Positions 1 through 9,091 of a stretch of 30,991 nucleotides of DNA are shown piece by piece. The notes under the pieces were generated by a model that was given only the letters and a program-made list of their open reading frames with translations, searched no databases and was not told the DNA's origin. Within the stretch, counting starts at the first letter, position 1; the number at the start of each line of letters is the position of its first letter. The translations under genes were made by a program, and so were the position numbers. Origin of the DNA: Parasitella parasitica (lineage: Eukaryota > Mucoromycota > Mucoromycetes > Mucorales > Mucoraceae); assembly GCA_025201805.1 (NCBI GenBank), contig MU619391.1, forward strand, positions 25,902 to 56,892, in the 5' to 3' direction.

Positions 1-32
1 TTTTTATCATTTCCCGAGAACAGAAATTCGTA

Positions 33-1174
33 ATGGCAACTTATTTGAAGCTCACAAACAAGACAAACTACTTTTTGAAGACTCTTCCTAAATTTGACCC
101 TTCGCAATTAGACATTACAACCATTCGTGCTAAGCCAGATGTGGAGTTATCAAAGAGTGTGCCTCGTCCCGAGTTCGATATTGAACAAATGAGTGTTATC
201 AGCAAATCGGGAATGGTAAACGTACATATTTATCGTCCTTCTGGTAGCCATGACACTGTTTTACCAGCTGTTGTGTACATGTAAGTATAAGCTCGTAACA
301 AAATCTTTTTCGCACTCATTCGACGCATAAATTTGTTATACTTAAGACATGGTGGCGGATGGGCAGTTGAAACAAAAGGTTCCTATTCTTACATTTGTGC
401 AAAGGTAATTATTTAACCCTAACCCTAACCCTAATCACCCATCCTAAATCTCAATAGCTCGCTGGTCAAGCTGAATGTGCTGTCATTTTTGTTCATTATT
501 CCTTGGCTCCTGAAGCTCCTTTTCCTACTGCTATCGAGGAATGCTATGCGGTCTTGGATTGGGCCAGCAATCCAAACAATACCAGTTTCTTAAAGATTGA
601 CCCTGCTTGTGTTGCACTTGTGGGCGATTCTGCTGGCGGTAATATTGCCATTGCCGTATCTTGTAAGTAACATGCCATGTATTTTTAGCATGTTTTTCAA
701 ATTAAGCATATGGTTATAGTGCTTGCAAAACAAAGAAATTTGGAAAACAACATCAAATATCAGGTTTTGTTCTATCCTGTCACTGATGTAAAATTCAATA
801 CTAGCTCTTACTACGAATTTGGCACGGATTACGCTTTAACCAAAAAGCACATGGAATATTTCTGGGATTTGTATGTTCCTCAGCAAGCCGATCGAGACAA
901 CATCTTGGCATGCCCTATGAAGGCAAGCAAGGAAGAGCTATCTGGCTTGCCTCCTGCCTTAATCGTCTCTGCTGAGGCCGATATTTTGCGTGATGATGCA
1001 GAGAATTTTGCTCGCAAATTGATGGATGCCAATGTCCCCGTCTCCACTACTCGTGTTTTGGGAGTCTTGCATGGCTTTGTTAGCAATCCTCAATTATTTT
1101 GTGATGAGACATTGTTTGCTTTGGATTTGGCTATTGCTGGACTTCGTAGAACATTTGCCGCCGCTAGACAATAG
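33..1174 (+). CDS. Alpha/beta hydrolase of the hormone-sensitive-lipase family (esterase/lipase-like)
   Basis: Four exons are inferred: 33-280, 347-404, 458-662 and 720-1174, giving 321 residues. The joins restore family motifs: the oxyanion-hole motif HGGGW (about residues 84-88) is formed across intron 1, and the nucleophile elbow GDSAGG (Ser about 160) lies at the end of exon 3. The likely acid is Asp258 in SAEADILRDD and the likely base His288 in VLHGF. This is the GDXG/HSL-type carboxylesterase fold, so hydrolysis of short-chain esters or lipids is expected; the substrate is unknown. There is no obvious signal peptide, so it is probably cytosolic. It converges on LSM4, with about 105 bp between stop codons and an AATAAA-like signal after the stop. 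Intron 2 carries telomere-like repeats. The fold and family are secure; the physiological role is not. Confidence 0.9.
414..434. repeat. Telomere-like (TAACCC)n tract inside an intron
   Basis: Three tandem TAACCC units followed by TAA lie within the 53-nt second intron (405-457) of the hydrolase gene. They equal CCCTAA/TTAGGG-type telomeric repeats. The tract makes up about 40 percent of the intron and leaves donor GTAATT and acceptor ATAG intact. Confidence 0.85.
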
Positions 1175-1279
1175 ACTGTACACATACGATAATAAGAAAT
1201 TTCGACATGATCATTAAAAAAATAAAGGATTGTGCTGGTTTTTTATTGTTTTGATATATATATATGTTTGGCGATTGAT

Positions 1280-1687
1280 TTATTGTTGATTTCCCCCTCG
1301 AGCACCAATGACTGCACCAATGTTGCTGTTACCGCCACGCCCACCACGATTTTGTCCGCGTCCACCTCTATTTCCTCTATTGTTGTAATTTCCTCCACCA
1401 CGTCCACGTCCACGACCAGACATGTGTCTTTGTTTGCTCTCATCTTCCTTGACCATATCGACAATTTCCTCGGGCACATTCAAGTATTTGATGGTGTTTC
1501 CTCTAATGTAACATTCAGGCAACTTCCAAAATTTATCGCCATCAGGAGATGTTTGGATGACCTCACGTAAGGTCAAATTCATCCAGTTATCGCAGTTGAC
1601 TAGATGGCCATTAAAAGTTTCGCCACTTTTTAATTCGACAAGCATGGGGTGACCAGCGGCTGTATGTAAGAGAGTGAGCGGAAGCAT
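1280..1687 (-). CDS. LSM4: U6 snRNA-associated Sm-like protein LSm4
   Basis: Single-exon gene of 135 residues. The N-terminal half (about residues 2-76) is an Sm fold starting [20 protein letters not shown], with the Sm1 segment [17 protein letters not shown] and an Sm2 segment containing [11 protein letters not shown], which matches LSm4 orthologues. The C-terminal part (from about residue 88) is an RGG/RG-rich tail, typical of LSm4, which is methylated in other organisms and contributes to P-body assembly. LSm4 is a subunit of both the LSm2-8 ring (U6 snRNA 3' end, splicing) and the LSm1-7 ring (decapping and 5'-3' mRNA decay). It converges with the hydrolase gene. The start is chosen because it gives the canonical N terminus directly at the Sm fold. 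Confidence 0.96.
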   Translation of the reverse strand: MLPLTLLHTAAGHPMLVELKSGETFNGHLVNCDNWMNLTLREVIQTSPDGDKFWKLPECYIRGNTIKYLNVPEEIVDMVKEDESKQRHMSGRGRGRGGGNYNNRGNRGGRGQNRGGRGGNSNIGAVIGARGGNQQ

Positions 1688-2225
1688 ATTATGTTTATAA
1701 AACTATTAAAGGGTATGCGGTTAATCTATTTATGTAACTTTCGTAGTAGCTTCGTTTTACCAGCGAGGTAGATTGATTCAGACGCAAAAAGAAGAACGCA
1801 AAAAAATATGATCAAGCCAGATTGTATGGATTTCGGACGTCACAAAGCTACTATAGTTGTATAGTACAAGACATGCTTCGACAAAATCTTGAGAAAACGC
1901 ATCGCAATCAAGAGCAAAATGTAGGCTTTTCGATGAGAATGATAAATAAATGTCTAGACTTGATTATGAGAGAAATATTAATGGGTTAGCACCCTCATGC
2001 CATCACTGTTACCAGCTTTTTTAAACTTTTAGATTACAAGGTCGACAAAAACGATCAAAACGTTGAAAAGTTTCGACATGATACAGATCCACTTTGTAAA
2101 TTACCATAGTTTGAGCATTGGTTGCTATAGTTACCATTTTAATAAAATAAAATAAATCGAAGCAAAGCATAGTTTGAACCATATGTTAAATACGAATTCA
2201 AGAGATATACGCCTTGAATATTTTA
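1688..2225. other. Intergenic: LSM4 promoter and HSF-factor 3' end
   Basis: About 540 bp of AT-rich sequence. It must contain the promoter of LSM4 and the terminator region of the minus-strand HSF-type gene. I see no convincing reading frame or RNA gene in it. Confidence 0.7.
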
Positions 2226-2286
2226 TTAGAAACAATGTGCATTGCTATTACCATATTGTTGCTGTTGTTGTTGCTGCTGCTGCTGC

Positions 2287-2318
<32 letters not shown>

Positions 2319-2520
2319 AGAATCTGCTATATAACCATTAGGTCCCAACATTGGACTTCTAGGATTATACATAGATTGATTTGTTGGGTCATCATCTAAA
2401 AAGTGTCCAGGGCTAGGACATGGACTTGGCGGTAAGGGAGTGTTGACAGCTTGTTGATAACTGGGTGATAAGGAAGGACTTCTTTGATGTTGTGAAGAAA
2501 ATTGGTGAATGCCTAATTGC

Positions 2521-2554
<34 letters not shown>

Positions 2555-2715
2555 GCTGTTGTTGTTGTTGCTGAAGATTTTGAGTTTGTACAGATATATG
2601 TGGGCTATTATTGTTGAGATTATTATTTGTGAGTCTGGGGGAAGATGCCGTAGACAATGGCGTATTTGGCGAGGAAGGTTGTTCATTTATGTTTAAATAA
2701 AAGTTGGGCTGTTGA

Positions 2716-2751
<36 letters not shown>

Positions 2752-3793
2752 CTGTTATCAGCAGAAGTTATAAAAATTGGCGGGGGTGGTCTATCAGGGT
2801 CTGCTTTGAAATCAAACATGTCCAAGTTGGAAACTACTCGTGTTATCAAAACGAATTTACGTAATACGTTATCACTTTTAGTAAAAACTTACAAGAGGCA
2901 CCATACTGTTTGGACATAAAATCCATCATATCCTTCATCATTTGCTGCTGAATATCCTGCCTCTTTTTGGTTTCTGATAATTCGTTCATAGCTTGATTCA
3001 GATTCTCCTGCAAGTGTGATATTTGTTGCATCATATCTGATTGTGACATCTGCATCATAGCCATGTGTGAACTAATATCATTAGTATCTCTTCGAACAGA
3101 TTCGGTTTCTAGTGCTTTTCGTTTGATTTCATCTAATAAATCAGGCCGATTTCTCAAAAATTTGGGATGTGAGAATTCCCAGATTTGATTCTCTGCCAGT
3201 GTGCGATGTCCTCTTGGCGATTTGTTCACTTTATGGAAACCATACCTATAATTATTTCGAGTTTAAGGATAGGGGATTGGGTGCATATATCATACATAAA
3301 CAAATAAAAATAGCACTTACATATTTAATTGTCGAACAAAACTACTGAAGTTATTGTGTTTGAAGTGCTTTGGCAATACATCTCGAGAGAATTCTGTTAT
3401 ATTACACACAATGAATGAAGTGCCCGTATACGTCCAAGCGATTAGATGCTGGTATTGCTTGTCCACAACCATGCTTACATGAAACAAATTAGCTTGAAAC
3501 GTTTTTAAGCTACACATCCAAAGAACATACTTGTATAGTTTATGTACAAAAGTATTCCCGCTTCCGGGCTTTGCAGCGACAGGTGGAGGCGCTGGCGAAG
3601 GCGGTTGAAGCGACATTTGCTGTGTAAACTGGTTTTGAAGTTGGTCCCAGGGAGCGTTTTCGTGTGTGAAAGAGTGTGTTGCTGGGGAAACGAGTGGTGA
3701 ATTTAAAGGTGAGCTACCCGAAGATACCGAACTCCCACTAAATTGTGTGTTTATTCCTAAAGATGCCACAGAAGTTATATGGCCGTCATTCAT
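2226..3793 (-). CDS. HSF-type transcription factor with coiled coil and polyQ tracts
   Basis: Four exons on the minus strand: 3793-3531, 3473-3321, 3245-2893 and 2836-2226, giving 459 residues. The heat-shock-factor DNA-binding domain (about residues 80-185) is assembled across introns 1 and 2: FVHKLYNMV, then [40 protein letters not shown] and [21 protein letters not shown] Met/Gln-rich heptad region (about 190-255, [19 protein letters not shown]) resembles an HSF trimerisation coiled coil. The C-terminal exon has three glutamine tracts separated by Ser/Pro/Asn-rich sequence, as in activation domains. It is a nuclear DNA-binding regulator. It could belong to the HSF1, MGA1/SFL1 or SKN7 branches; the SKN7-type receiver domain is absent. 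The last acceptor (at 2837) lacks a good pyrimidine tract, so that join is the least certain. Intron 1 is 57 nt, in frame and stop-free. Confidence 0.93.
2256..2318. repeat. CAG/CAA trinucleotide tract (polyQ, C-terminal)
   Basis: Interrupted TTG/CTG repeats on the plus strand encode about 20 glutamines near the C terminus of the HSF-type factor. CAG and CAA codons are mixed. Confidence 0.9.
2517..2573. repeat. CAA-rich trinucleotide tract (polyQ, middle)
   Basis: Nearly pure CAA repeats (TTG on the plus strand) with single CAG interruptions, encoding about 19 glutamines in the last exon of the HSF-type factor. Confidence 0.9.
2709..2751. repeat. CAG trinucleotide tract (polyQ, upstream)
   Basis: A largely pure CAG run (CTG on the plus strand) interrupted once by a histidine codon, early in the last exon of the HSF-type factor. 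Confidence 0.9.
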
Positions 3794-4576
3794 TTCAAAA
3801 GTGTAGAAAAAGAAAAGATAAGAAAGAAGGGTTTTTTAGAATAGAAAACCAGAAGGGATTACATTTAAATCAACCAATCATCGATGTGATATTTCCATTG
3901 CTTGCTACAGCACCAAGTGAAACTTTCTTTATCCTTGCAAATTCTGCCATTAGTTTTATATGTGCTCATATAGAGTAGCATCACCTTTATTGTATTCGCA
4001 TTTCCTATACAAAAAGAAAGAAAGTTGTGCATCAACAACTGATGGAGTGGCATCTTGAAGTTGGTTATTTGGAATTTCTGTTGAAAATAGCCCCGAAACA
4101 TATTATAGAAAGCTTTTTTATTCTTTAATCGACCGAAACCATGCATCCATTACATGTTGTAGTGTTACATTTATGGTTTCTTTGTTGAGAAATTGTCCAT
4201 TCCAGAAAAAACCAAGCTGAGCATTGTAGCGCATGACTTTTTATGGATCAGTAATCTGATCAAAATAAACGTAGTTTATTTAGAAGGATGGTTGGTTGAT
4301 CTTCGGAGAGAAAGCCTCCACTTATGCTACAAATTTAATGACAAATTGTAACTTTCCAACTTAATTTGACTATAAAAGTAGGAATAGACCTTAAATAAAA
4401 ACGGTAAAGAGCTTATACTTTCAGAAATATTTGATCGCACGCTTTATGTTTTTATTCACCATTTGTATGAATTTATTAAGGACCTGTCTATTTTATGCAA
4501 TTTTTACATATCCTCTTTTGATAATCCTTTTATATATATATAGGTATCAATAAAAAAAAAATACAATTTTTTCCTT
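3794..4576. other. Intergenic: upstream region of the HSF-type gene
   Basis: AT-rich sequence holding the HSF-type promoter. A 93-codon minus-strand open stretch (3865-4146) has no recognisable domain and is probably chance. Nothing else is supported. Confidence 0.6.
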
Positions 4577-4720
4577 CAGATAGCGCTATGATATTGAAGT
4601 TAGATCTCGGTTCAACTACGACCATTTTAACAGTAGTTATGAGCAAATATCTAATATTAAGGGTGAAGAATCATGAAAAATAAAATTGGTTTTGCAGATA
4701 ACTTTTGACAGAGACATCGC
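4577..4720. repeat. Diverged direct repeat, copy A
   Basis: This segment and 4877-5028 share an ordered series of blocks: CAGATAG at the start, AAGTTAGATCT(C/T)GGTT, CATTTTAACA, AGTTATGAGC, AATATCT, and finally CAGATAA-TTTTGA-AGAGACATCG. They lie in the same orientation about 300 bp apart with substitutions and small indels. No coding function is visible. Confidence 0.75.
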
Positions 4721-4876
4721 CCGGTGGAAAACAAGATATGCTTAGATAGCGATGATCATGCCTGTACTTAGCGCAGCCTATCAGCGATTATATGCAATTC
4801 TGATATGAAAATTTGTGATATTATCATCTGATAATTTTATAAATATCGTTGAAAACATGGATATCAATGTTGTTGC

Positions 4877-5028
4877 CAGATAGTGCCAAGTCAATGTAAG
4901 TTTCCCAAGTTAGATCTTGGTTTTACGGTCATTTTAACACAAGTTATGAGCTAATATCTGATAGATATTTATGATAAATATTGAAATATAAAACTTTTTT
5001 TACAGATAATTTTTGATAGAGACATCGT
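4877..5028. repeat. Diverged direct repeat, copy B
   Basis: Second copy of the repeat at 4577-4720, same orientation and same block order. It is probably the remnant of a local duplication or of a decayed dispersed repeat. Confidence 0.75.
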
Positions 5029-5361
5029 GTTGTATCCATATAAATGCTACATATGTCATATCTAACTTAGTTATAATGTACGGATCATGATATTGATTGT
5101 TGGTGATTCTTTTACAAATAAGGAATAAGCTACAAGTTGTGTAATTGGACCTCTTGCAAGGTTCCAGGCTTATTCAAAGAATACATCAAGATCAGATCGC
5201 AGGGATGCTGGGAAGACATCCTACCCAATCTTCTCTTTTAATGTAAAATAGAAGAATAATTCTGTTCCTGGAAATGTTGTTGTGATTTGATAATATTTGA
5301 ACACTTTGTTGCCAAACATCAGATGTTATATGGATAAAACATTGATTAGAATATATTCTAG

Positions 5362-5370
5362 TATAAATAG
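5362..5370 (+). promoter_or_regulatory. TATA box
   Basis: TATAAATAG lies about 110 bp upstream of the ATG at 5472, in a sensible place for the small spliced gene there. Confidence 0.6.
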
Positions 5371-5471
5371 AGATCTTCAGTTTTCTATCTGGTTTTATTC
5401 GGAAAGTCTTTATTAATTTTCATATAACATATCCACAACATTTCGTTGCGCCTTTCATACTGGCTCAACAA

Positions 5472-5934
5472 ATGGTACGAATCTTGTCATTCAACACTTT
5501 CACTAAATTGAAGAGCCATTCCCTGCGTGCGCAAGGTTGTAAGTGATTCTTGTCTTGGTGCATTTGGTGTGAGTAAGTGTATTCTTACTTTGCATCGGCA
5601 GTTTCCTCTGATATCGTTCAATGTCAACACAGGCATTCGGTATCTAGATCATGGCCAAAGAGAGAGGGTCCCTATTAGCTTTTCTGAAAAAGAAAATGCA
5701 GTTGATCCGTTAATATCTGCTTCTTTAAAACCGTTACTGTAAGTTGGATGCCACAAGGACATGATTTAAATGTATTTACTCAGAACATTGAGTCTGGGAA
5801 TATTGGTTGCTTGCAAAAAAACGTTGTCGGTGTTGAAGGAAATTTACCAAGAACATAAAACTATTTTACGATCAAAGAACAAAAACTTGGCAGTAAGCAT
5901 CATAAACCCAATCATTCGTTCATTGATAAATTGA
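5472..5934 (+). CDS. Small protein with mitochondrial-presequence-like N terminus (unknown function)
   Basis: Inferred exons 5472-5538, 5633-5738 and 5784-5934 give 107 residues; both introns have GTAAGT donors and CAG acceptors and keep phase. The N terminus MVRILSFNTFTKLKSHSLRA has Arg, Lys, Ser and hydrophobic residues but no acidic ones, which is typical of a mitochondrial presequence. A hydrophobic stretch (LTLSLGILVACKK) is followed by a basic, helical C terminus (LSVLKEIYQEHKTILRSKNK). A possible fourth exon changes the end: donor at 5893 and CTCAG acceptor at 5961 would give a stop at 5979 and 99 residues. A TATAAATAG box upstream supports transcription. I do not recognise a family. 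The gene structure is inferred and the function unknown. Confidence 0.5.
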
Positions 5935-5997
5935 TAAAATTATGTGTGCAAGTACCCTCAGAGAGCTTTCTACCAGTGATGGGATCTTCTATCAATT

Positions 5998-6222
5998 TCA
6001 TCTGCGACTTGGCCCTTTTTTTTTTTGGGAGAGGAGTAGGCTTTCATGCATTACTGCTGAATTGTGAACAGCACCCAAGACGCTGGGTAATTGCTGCAGC
6101 AAGGATAGCTTCTTGTGCTTGTAGATAAGTTTCAAGGGTTCCAATGCGGTTTGTGGATTAGTAAGATAGGCAAGTACACCCTCCATAGGATCAACTACTC
6201 TATCTCCGTGTTGGTCGGTCAC
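5998..6222 (-). CDS. Possible small minus-strand gene, unknown (low confidence)
   Basis: An open minus-strand stretch of about 75 codons, convergent with the small plus-strand gene, has protein-like composition (LTNPQTALEPLKLIYKHKKL, then SLLQQLPSVLGAVHNSAVMH). The first in-frame ATG is at 6186, giving 62 residues. No TATA box or upstream exon could be identified; a CAG acceptor near 6249 is possible. It lies in the upstream region of the MFS gene. It may be an exon of an unannotated gene, a relic, or chance. Confidence 0.25.
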   Translation of the reverse strand: MTDQHGDRVVDPMEGVLAYLTNPQTALEPLKLIYKHKKLSLLQQLPSVLGAVHNSAVMHESLLLSQKKKGPSRR

Positions 6223-6315
6223 ATAGTCAGTTTGTCCATCATGCTGATGAAAAGTTCATTTTTTTAATAAGAGTTTTGTTTATCTTTCAGTGACGTTTAG
6301 ATTGTGCAACTTTAG

Positions 6316-6324
6316 TATATAAAG
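6316..6324 (+). promoter_or_regulatory. TATA box of the MFS gene
   Basis: TATATAAAG lies about 75 bp upstream of the ATG at 6391, with a pyrimidine-rich leader between them. Confidence 0.65.
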
Positions 6325-6390
6325 CAAACAGGTGGTGGTGTGCATTTATTTCTTCTTTTATTCCTCTCATTGTAACCCGTCATCACACAA

Positions 6391-8296
6391 ATGCTCTACT
6401 GGCCGAAACTATTGATCACAGCCTTTGCAATAACCAACACATTGGAAGCATTCATACCTTTATATCTTGTAAATCAGTTGCAACTGACTGCATTGCAAGC
6501 TTCCTTTCTTATAGCCGCTGTTTATGTGTTGAGGCTATTCTCTGGCGTATGGACTTCTGTTGTGGATCATCGACCTTATATTTATGGATTTATCATCTCG
6601 CTATTAACAGCTTTATCTTCCATTGCGCTTGCTGTACTACTATCATTAACATCGCCGACATTTGCGAATTTAGATAGTCGTTGGATTTGGACAATTTTAA
6701 TCATTTGCACTATTTGTAATGGATTATTTTATCAGCCATTAGGAACATTGATTGATACTGCCATCATAAAAACATTGGGAGATTACAGAGTGTTGTTTTA
6801 TGGTAAGTTTATATATTAGGGGGCTTTATCAAGATAGCCTTGTTACAAGTGATGTGCATAATCACACTATATCCCCCTTTTCATTTATCATTGTAGGATC
6901 ATATGTGCGATGGAGTAAAACCACCACTATCGTAATGACCGGAGGCATTGGCCTGCTTATCAGTGTAGTGACAGAAGATAGGTATTTAGATATCATTCTT
7001 CTGGGTGTTTACATGACTGGAATGGTATTGTTGCTTGTAATTGCGCTTGCATTTACTTCTGTGGAACCAGCCAATGCATCACAGCTAGACATTAGTGATG
7101 AGCAAGCACCACTTTTATTGAAAAACGCACTTTATCTTACGGCTGATCAGAACAATATTGCCGCTTATCGCCCCTATAGTATATTTGGAGAACAACTTTC
7201 ACACATATCGGAGGAAGATGCAAGTCAGTTGGACCGCATGTTTACAAGAGAAGATTCATTGAGACCGATGGATAGTTACGACAGTAATGCGCCTTCGTTT
7301 TACAGCAGAAATAGCTACATGTCAGGCAGTGGCATTGCTTCTGCTGTAGAAGATAGTTATTTACCCATGACACCTGTCCCTATTTTACCAGCCAATGCGT
7401 TAGCCTTACTGCCATTACCCACACCTACTGACCCTTTAGTCGCTTTCTTTTGCTGCATGAGACCAAATCAACAAAATACCGATGATGAACTTGTTGGTGG
7501 TTATTACTATGGACAACAGCCACCTCAAAATCCGAAAATGAATCAGTGGAAAACACAAACTTTGTCAGTTACGATGTTGCTACTGGGAATTGCAAATGCT
7601 CTCATGGGTACATTTTTATTTGTCTATGTGTACTTTTTTATGGAATTGTCGATTTATTTCATTTCGTGTTTGATAATGATCCATATGACCTGCGAATTGA
7701 TTGTTGCGTACATTATCGAAAAGGTTTGTATTTATATAGTTTTAAAACCGATACTATATTTTAATGGAAAGAGAAGCTAGTGTCTAATCGTTATTTATCT
7801 ACAGTGGTTTATTCATAGATTGAATTTGACTCTGATTACAACATTTGTACATATCATATTGATTATGTGCGCCATCTTGTATCCATGTATGAAACCTGGT
7901 AATTTTGCAACACATGTTTCATTGTTATTACTGCAAGCTTTACAAGGTAAAGTAGATATTTGGTCTATAACGTTTGATGATTTTGAGGGGAGGGGGGAGG
8001 TTTTTTTTTTTGTAATATACTAAAGTTTTCTATCAGCTATTGCTTTTCAACTTATATGGCTTAGTGGTGCGGATCAAGTAAACCTAATTCATTGGAGTCA
8101 GAACGAAAGGATGAAGCAAAGATCCAAAATTTCAGCCCTGTTTAGTAGTATTGGACCTGCTATTGGCGCCACACTTGCTGGCTATATCTTGCAGTCGGAT
8201 CAAAGTATGGAAGATTATACCCTCATTTTTAAATGCTGCGTCGCTTTATTCTCGCTAAGCTTCGTTGTGTCCTGGGGTTGGACCTCAGAAGAGTAA
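6391..8296 (+). CDS. Major facilitator superfamily transporter (MFSD6 / MFS_1-like type)
   Basis: Four exons: 6391-6802, 6897-7723, 7805-7946 and 8037-8296, giving 546 residues. The first half has about six membrane helices, starting LLITAFAITNTLEAFIPLYL, with a family-typical GLFYQPLGTLIDTAIIKTLG segment near the end of exon 1 that precedes YGSYVRWSK across intron 1. A long hydrophilic, acidic and Ser-rich loop (about residues 180-330) separates it from the second helical half. The C-terminal part contains SALFSSIGPAIGATLAGYIL, a GPAxGA-type helix as in MFS_1-like/MFSD6 proteins. It is an integral membrane carrier; substrate unknown, and proton coupling or a receptor role cannot be told from sequence. 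All three joins preserve phase. Intron 3 has a G-rich run. Confidence 0.87.
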
Positions 8297-9091
8297 AACA
8301 ATCTTGTACATTTATATCAAAATCAGTTGAACATACATTTTCTCTTACATACCATCATTTTAACATTAAAAATATTTTTTTCATCAAATTAATTAGTTAT
8401 ACTAAACCAAATCCTATAAATATACTGCATATATGCAGTTGCGAGATATTTGCCAGCACTGCATAAATGACTTGATATTAATTTAGCTGAGTAACGCTTC
8501 TTGCGTTTGAGACAATACATGTTTACGTATAAAGAACTGATTTAATAGATATGGATTAAAAAGTATAATCTAGTGCAGTGAAGAAAAAGATTGATCCAAT
8601 AGAGTGGCATACAAGTGTTGATATTATGAAAAGAAGCATTCAACATCCATCATCAAAAGAGTAGCTCACTATACCTGGATTGATGTGTCGACTCTTGAAA
8701 AAAAAAAATCAGGAATACTCTTTGAATATAGAGAAAAAAAGAAGCAGAAAAAAAAGCTTGCTTTAGATGCGGGATGATCTATCGAGCTAAATATATTCGA
8801 TATTAGGAGCTTGCAATAATAGAAACAAGGGCAACTATGAGGGCAAATGTTCATCAGCATCAAGAGCAAAGCAGCAGGGCATACGTCACACTACATTTAG
8901 ATATTCCAGATTGACCCCCCTCCTTCAAAGTTATCAACCTATACTCCACACAAATAAGAAAAATAGTTGCTTTTTTTCTCTCTGCTTGTTTATATCCACT
9001 ACATTAAAGCGGTAAAAGGTACAAAAAAAAGCGAGTTGATGTCAATCTAACTGCTGTCATTAGTTTGCGAACACATTTACAATAAAGCAAC
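8297..9091. other. Intergenic: MFS 3' end to Mic60 promoter
   Basis: About 800 bp of AT-rich sequence with A- and T-homopolymer runs. The last part must hold the promoter of the Mic60 gene. No supported gene or RNA. Confidence 0.65.

Noticed and set aside
3865-4146. Minus-strand frame of 93 codons upstream of the HSF-type gene
   Set aside because: No domain and an amino acid content expected of AT-rich DNA; lies in the probable promoter.
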